6,369 nucleotides of DNA from an uncultured Arenimonas sp. GTDB taxonomy: Bacteria; Pseudomonadota; Gammaproteobacteria; Xanthomonadales; Xanthomonadaceae. Position 1 is the stretch's first letter; each line of letters begins with the position of its first letter. The stretch spans positions 1-6,369 of the forward strand of contig CAMPHE010000110.1 in NCBI GenBank assembly GCA_946885815.1, read 5' to 3'. Made by a program: the position numbers and the translations under genes. Positions 5,710 to 6,369 of the stretch are shown here, piece after piece. The notes beneath the pieces are model-generated. The model was not told where the DNA came from. It saw nothing but the letters and a program-made list of their open reading frames with translations, and did not search any database.

Positions 5710-6369
5710 TCAGGCCTTCTTCTTCTCGTCGTCGCGGCCAGCGAACTTCTCGATCAGCTTCTTGCCTTCGGGGGACTGCGCGAGGCCTTCGAGCATCCCG
5801 GCGATCGCGGTGCCGCCATCGGCGGAGAACAGGTCCATCACGGTCGACAGCCCCTTGCCGGGCGTGCCGGCGTTCGAGATCACCTTGATGTCGGCGGTCC
5901 GCAGCGCTTCGGCCTGCGCGGTGCCGACGGCCTGCGCCGCCTCGATGTTGCGGATGCCCAGCAGGTATTCCTGGTAGCCCTTGTCGGCGCCGATCTTCTC
6001 GGCGAGCTTGATCTGCGCGTCGACCGGCGCCATCAGGATCGCGGTCTCGGCGCTGCCCTTCGCGTTGCCTTCCACCGCGATGCCCTCGGCGTTGCGGCGC
6101 GCGGCCTCGAGCTGGCCTTCGGCCGTGAGCACCGTCTGCTGCTTCTGGCCCTCGGCGCCGACGATCGCCACCTGCTTGGCCGCGTCGGCCTGCACGATCG
6201 CGACCTCCTTCGCCTGCGCCGCGGTGATCACCGCGACCTCGCGGCTGATCTCGGCGCCGCGCACGTTCTTCACCTGCACGACGTCCATTTCCTTGGCCGC
6301 GGTCTCGCGCTGCTGCACCTTCACCTGCTGCGACGCCTGCTCGTTGGCGACGCCGACGTTCTTGTCCTT
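5710..6369 (-). CDS. Flotillin/SPFH-family protein, C-terminal half (partial)
   Basis: The frame is open from the right edge (first visible residues KDKNVGVANEQ) to TGA at 5710-5712, giving 219 residues. The GTG at 6324 is internal and not the start. The sequence is a long Ala/Glu/Gln/Lys-rich coiled coil with Glu-Ala runs (AEGQLEAARRNAEGIAVEG), as in the C-terminal region of flotillins. It is followed by a segment (YQEYLLGIRNIEAAQAVGTAQAEALRTADIKVISN) that matches the usual end of the flotillin domain, then a tail ending KKLIEKFAGRDDEKKKA. An 11-residue spacing is visible in residues encoded by about 6109-6240. The N-terminal membrane anchor and the SPFH/Band 7 domain lie beyond the window. 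Flotillins form oligomeric membrane-microdomain scaffolds in the inner membrane. The PA2928-like lipoprotein gene lies downstream on the same strand. No NfeD-type partner is visible in the window. Confidence 0.85.
   Translation of the reverse strand, partial: KDKNVGVANEQASQQVKVQQRETAAKEMDVVQVKNVRGAEISREVAVITAAQAKEVAIVQADAAKQVAIVGAEGQKQQTVLTAEGQLEAARRNAEGIAVEGNAKGSAETAILMAPVDAQIKLAEKIGADKGYQEYLLGIRNIEAAQAVGTAQAEALRTADIKVISNAGTPGKGLSTVMDLFSADGGTAIAGMLEGLAQSPEGKKLIEKFAGRDDEKKKA

Noticed and set aside
1..6369. CRISPR array, toxin-antitoxin pair, anti-phage defence genes, prophage or integron
   Set aside because: There are no regularly spaced direct repeats of CRISPR length and no nuclease, reverse transcriptase, integrase or small toxin-antitoxin pair on either strand. 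The genes are ordinary envelope and enzyme genes with uniform codon use.

Overview
The window is very GC-rich, and third codon positions in the real genes are almost all G or C. It holds six protein genes, two of them cut by the window edges plus one complete gene overlapping the left partial, so seven coding features in total. The codon style, the Tat-exported epimerase, the beta-helix family and the PQQ-propeller-like lipoprotein are together most like a Lysobacter, Luteimonas or Xanthomonas type gammaproteobacterium (order Lysobacterales). That assignment is an inference from gene content and recollection, not from a marker gene. I see no rRNA, tRNA, CRISPR, transposase or phage gene.

Left part (1-667): the tail of a membrane protein overlaps by 14 bases a small VOC-fold (glyoxalase/dioxygenase superfamily) gene, both on +. 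Next comes a 160-base gap between convergent genes. It is mostly filled by a near-complete long hairpin (542-638) built from CACG/CGTG units about one helix turn apart, then a short hairpin facing the other way. Together these look like a terminator for each strand.

Middle part (668-4224): a Tat-exported NAD-binding epimerase-like protein on - is divergent from a secreted beta-helix protein on +. A predicted lipoprotein alpha/beta hydrolase of the peptidase S33 (TAP-like) type follows 45 bases after the beta-helix gene and is probably co-transcribed with it. The 152-base divergent gap must hold both promoters, but no clear -35/-10 pair is visible.

Right part (4221-6369): a PQQ-propeller-like lipoprotein gene on - converges on the hydrolase gene so tightly that both stop codons lie inside one palindromic CTAG (4221-4224). 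Upstream of it on the same strand is the C-terminal half of a flotillin/SPFH-type coiled-coil protein running off the window. The 157-base gap between them carries a second composite inverted repeat (5621-5698). It has a 19-base arm made of two CGGAT half-sites and an inner GGGAC-T-GTCCC dyad.

Most of the proteins carry export signals (three signal peptides or lipoboxes and one Tat signal), so the region is a set of cell-envelope genes, not an obvious single pathway. I do not see a coherent undescribed system. The least-explained material is the two intergenic composite inverted repeats, which share a design but not a sequence.
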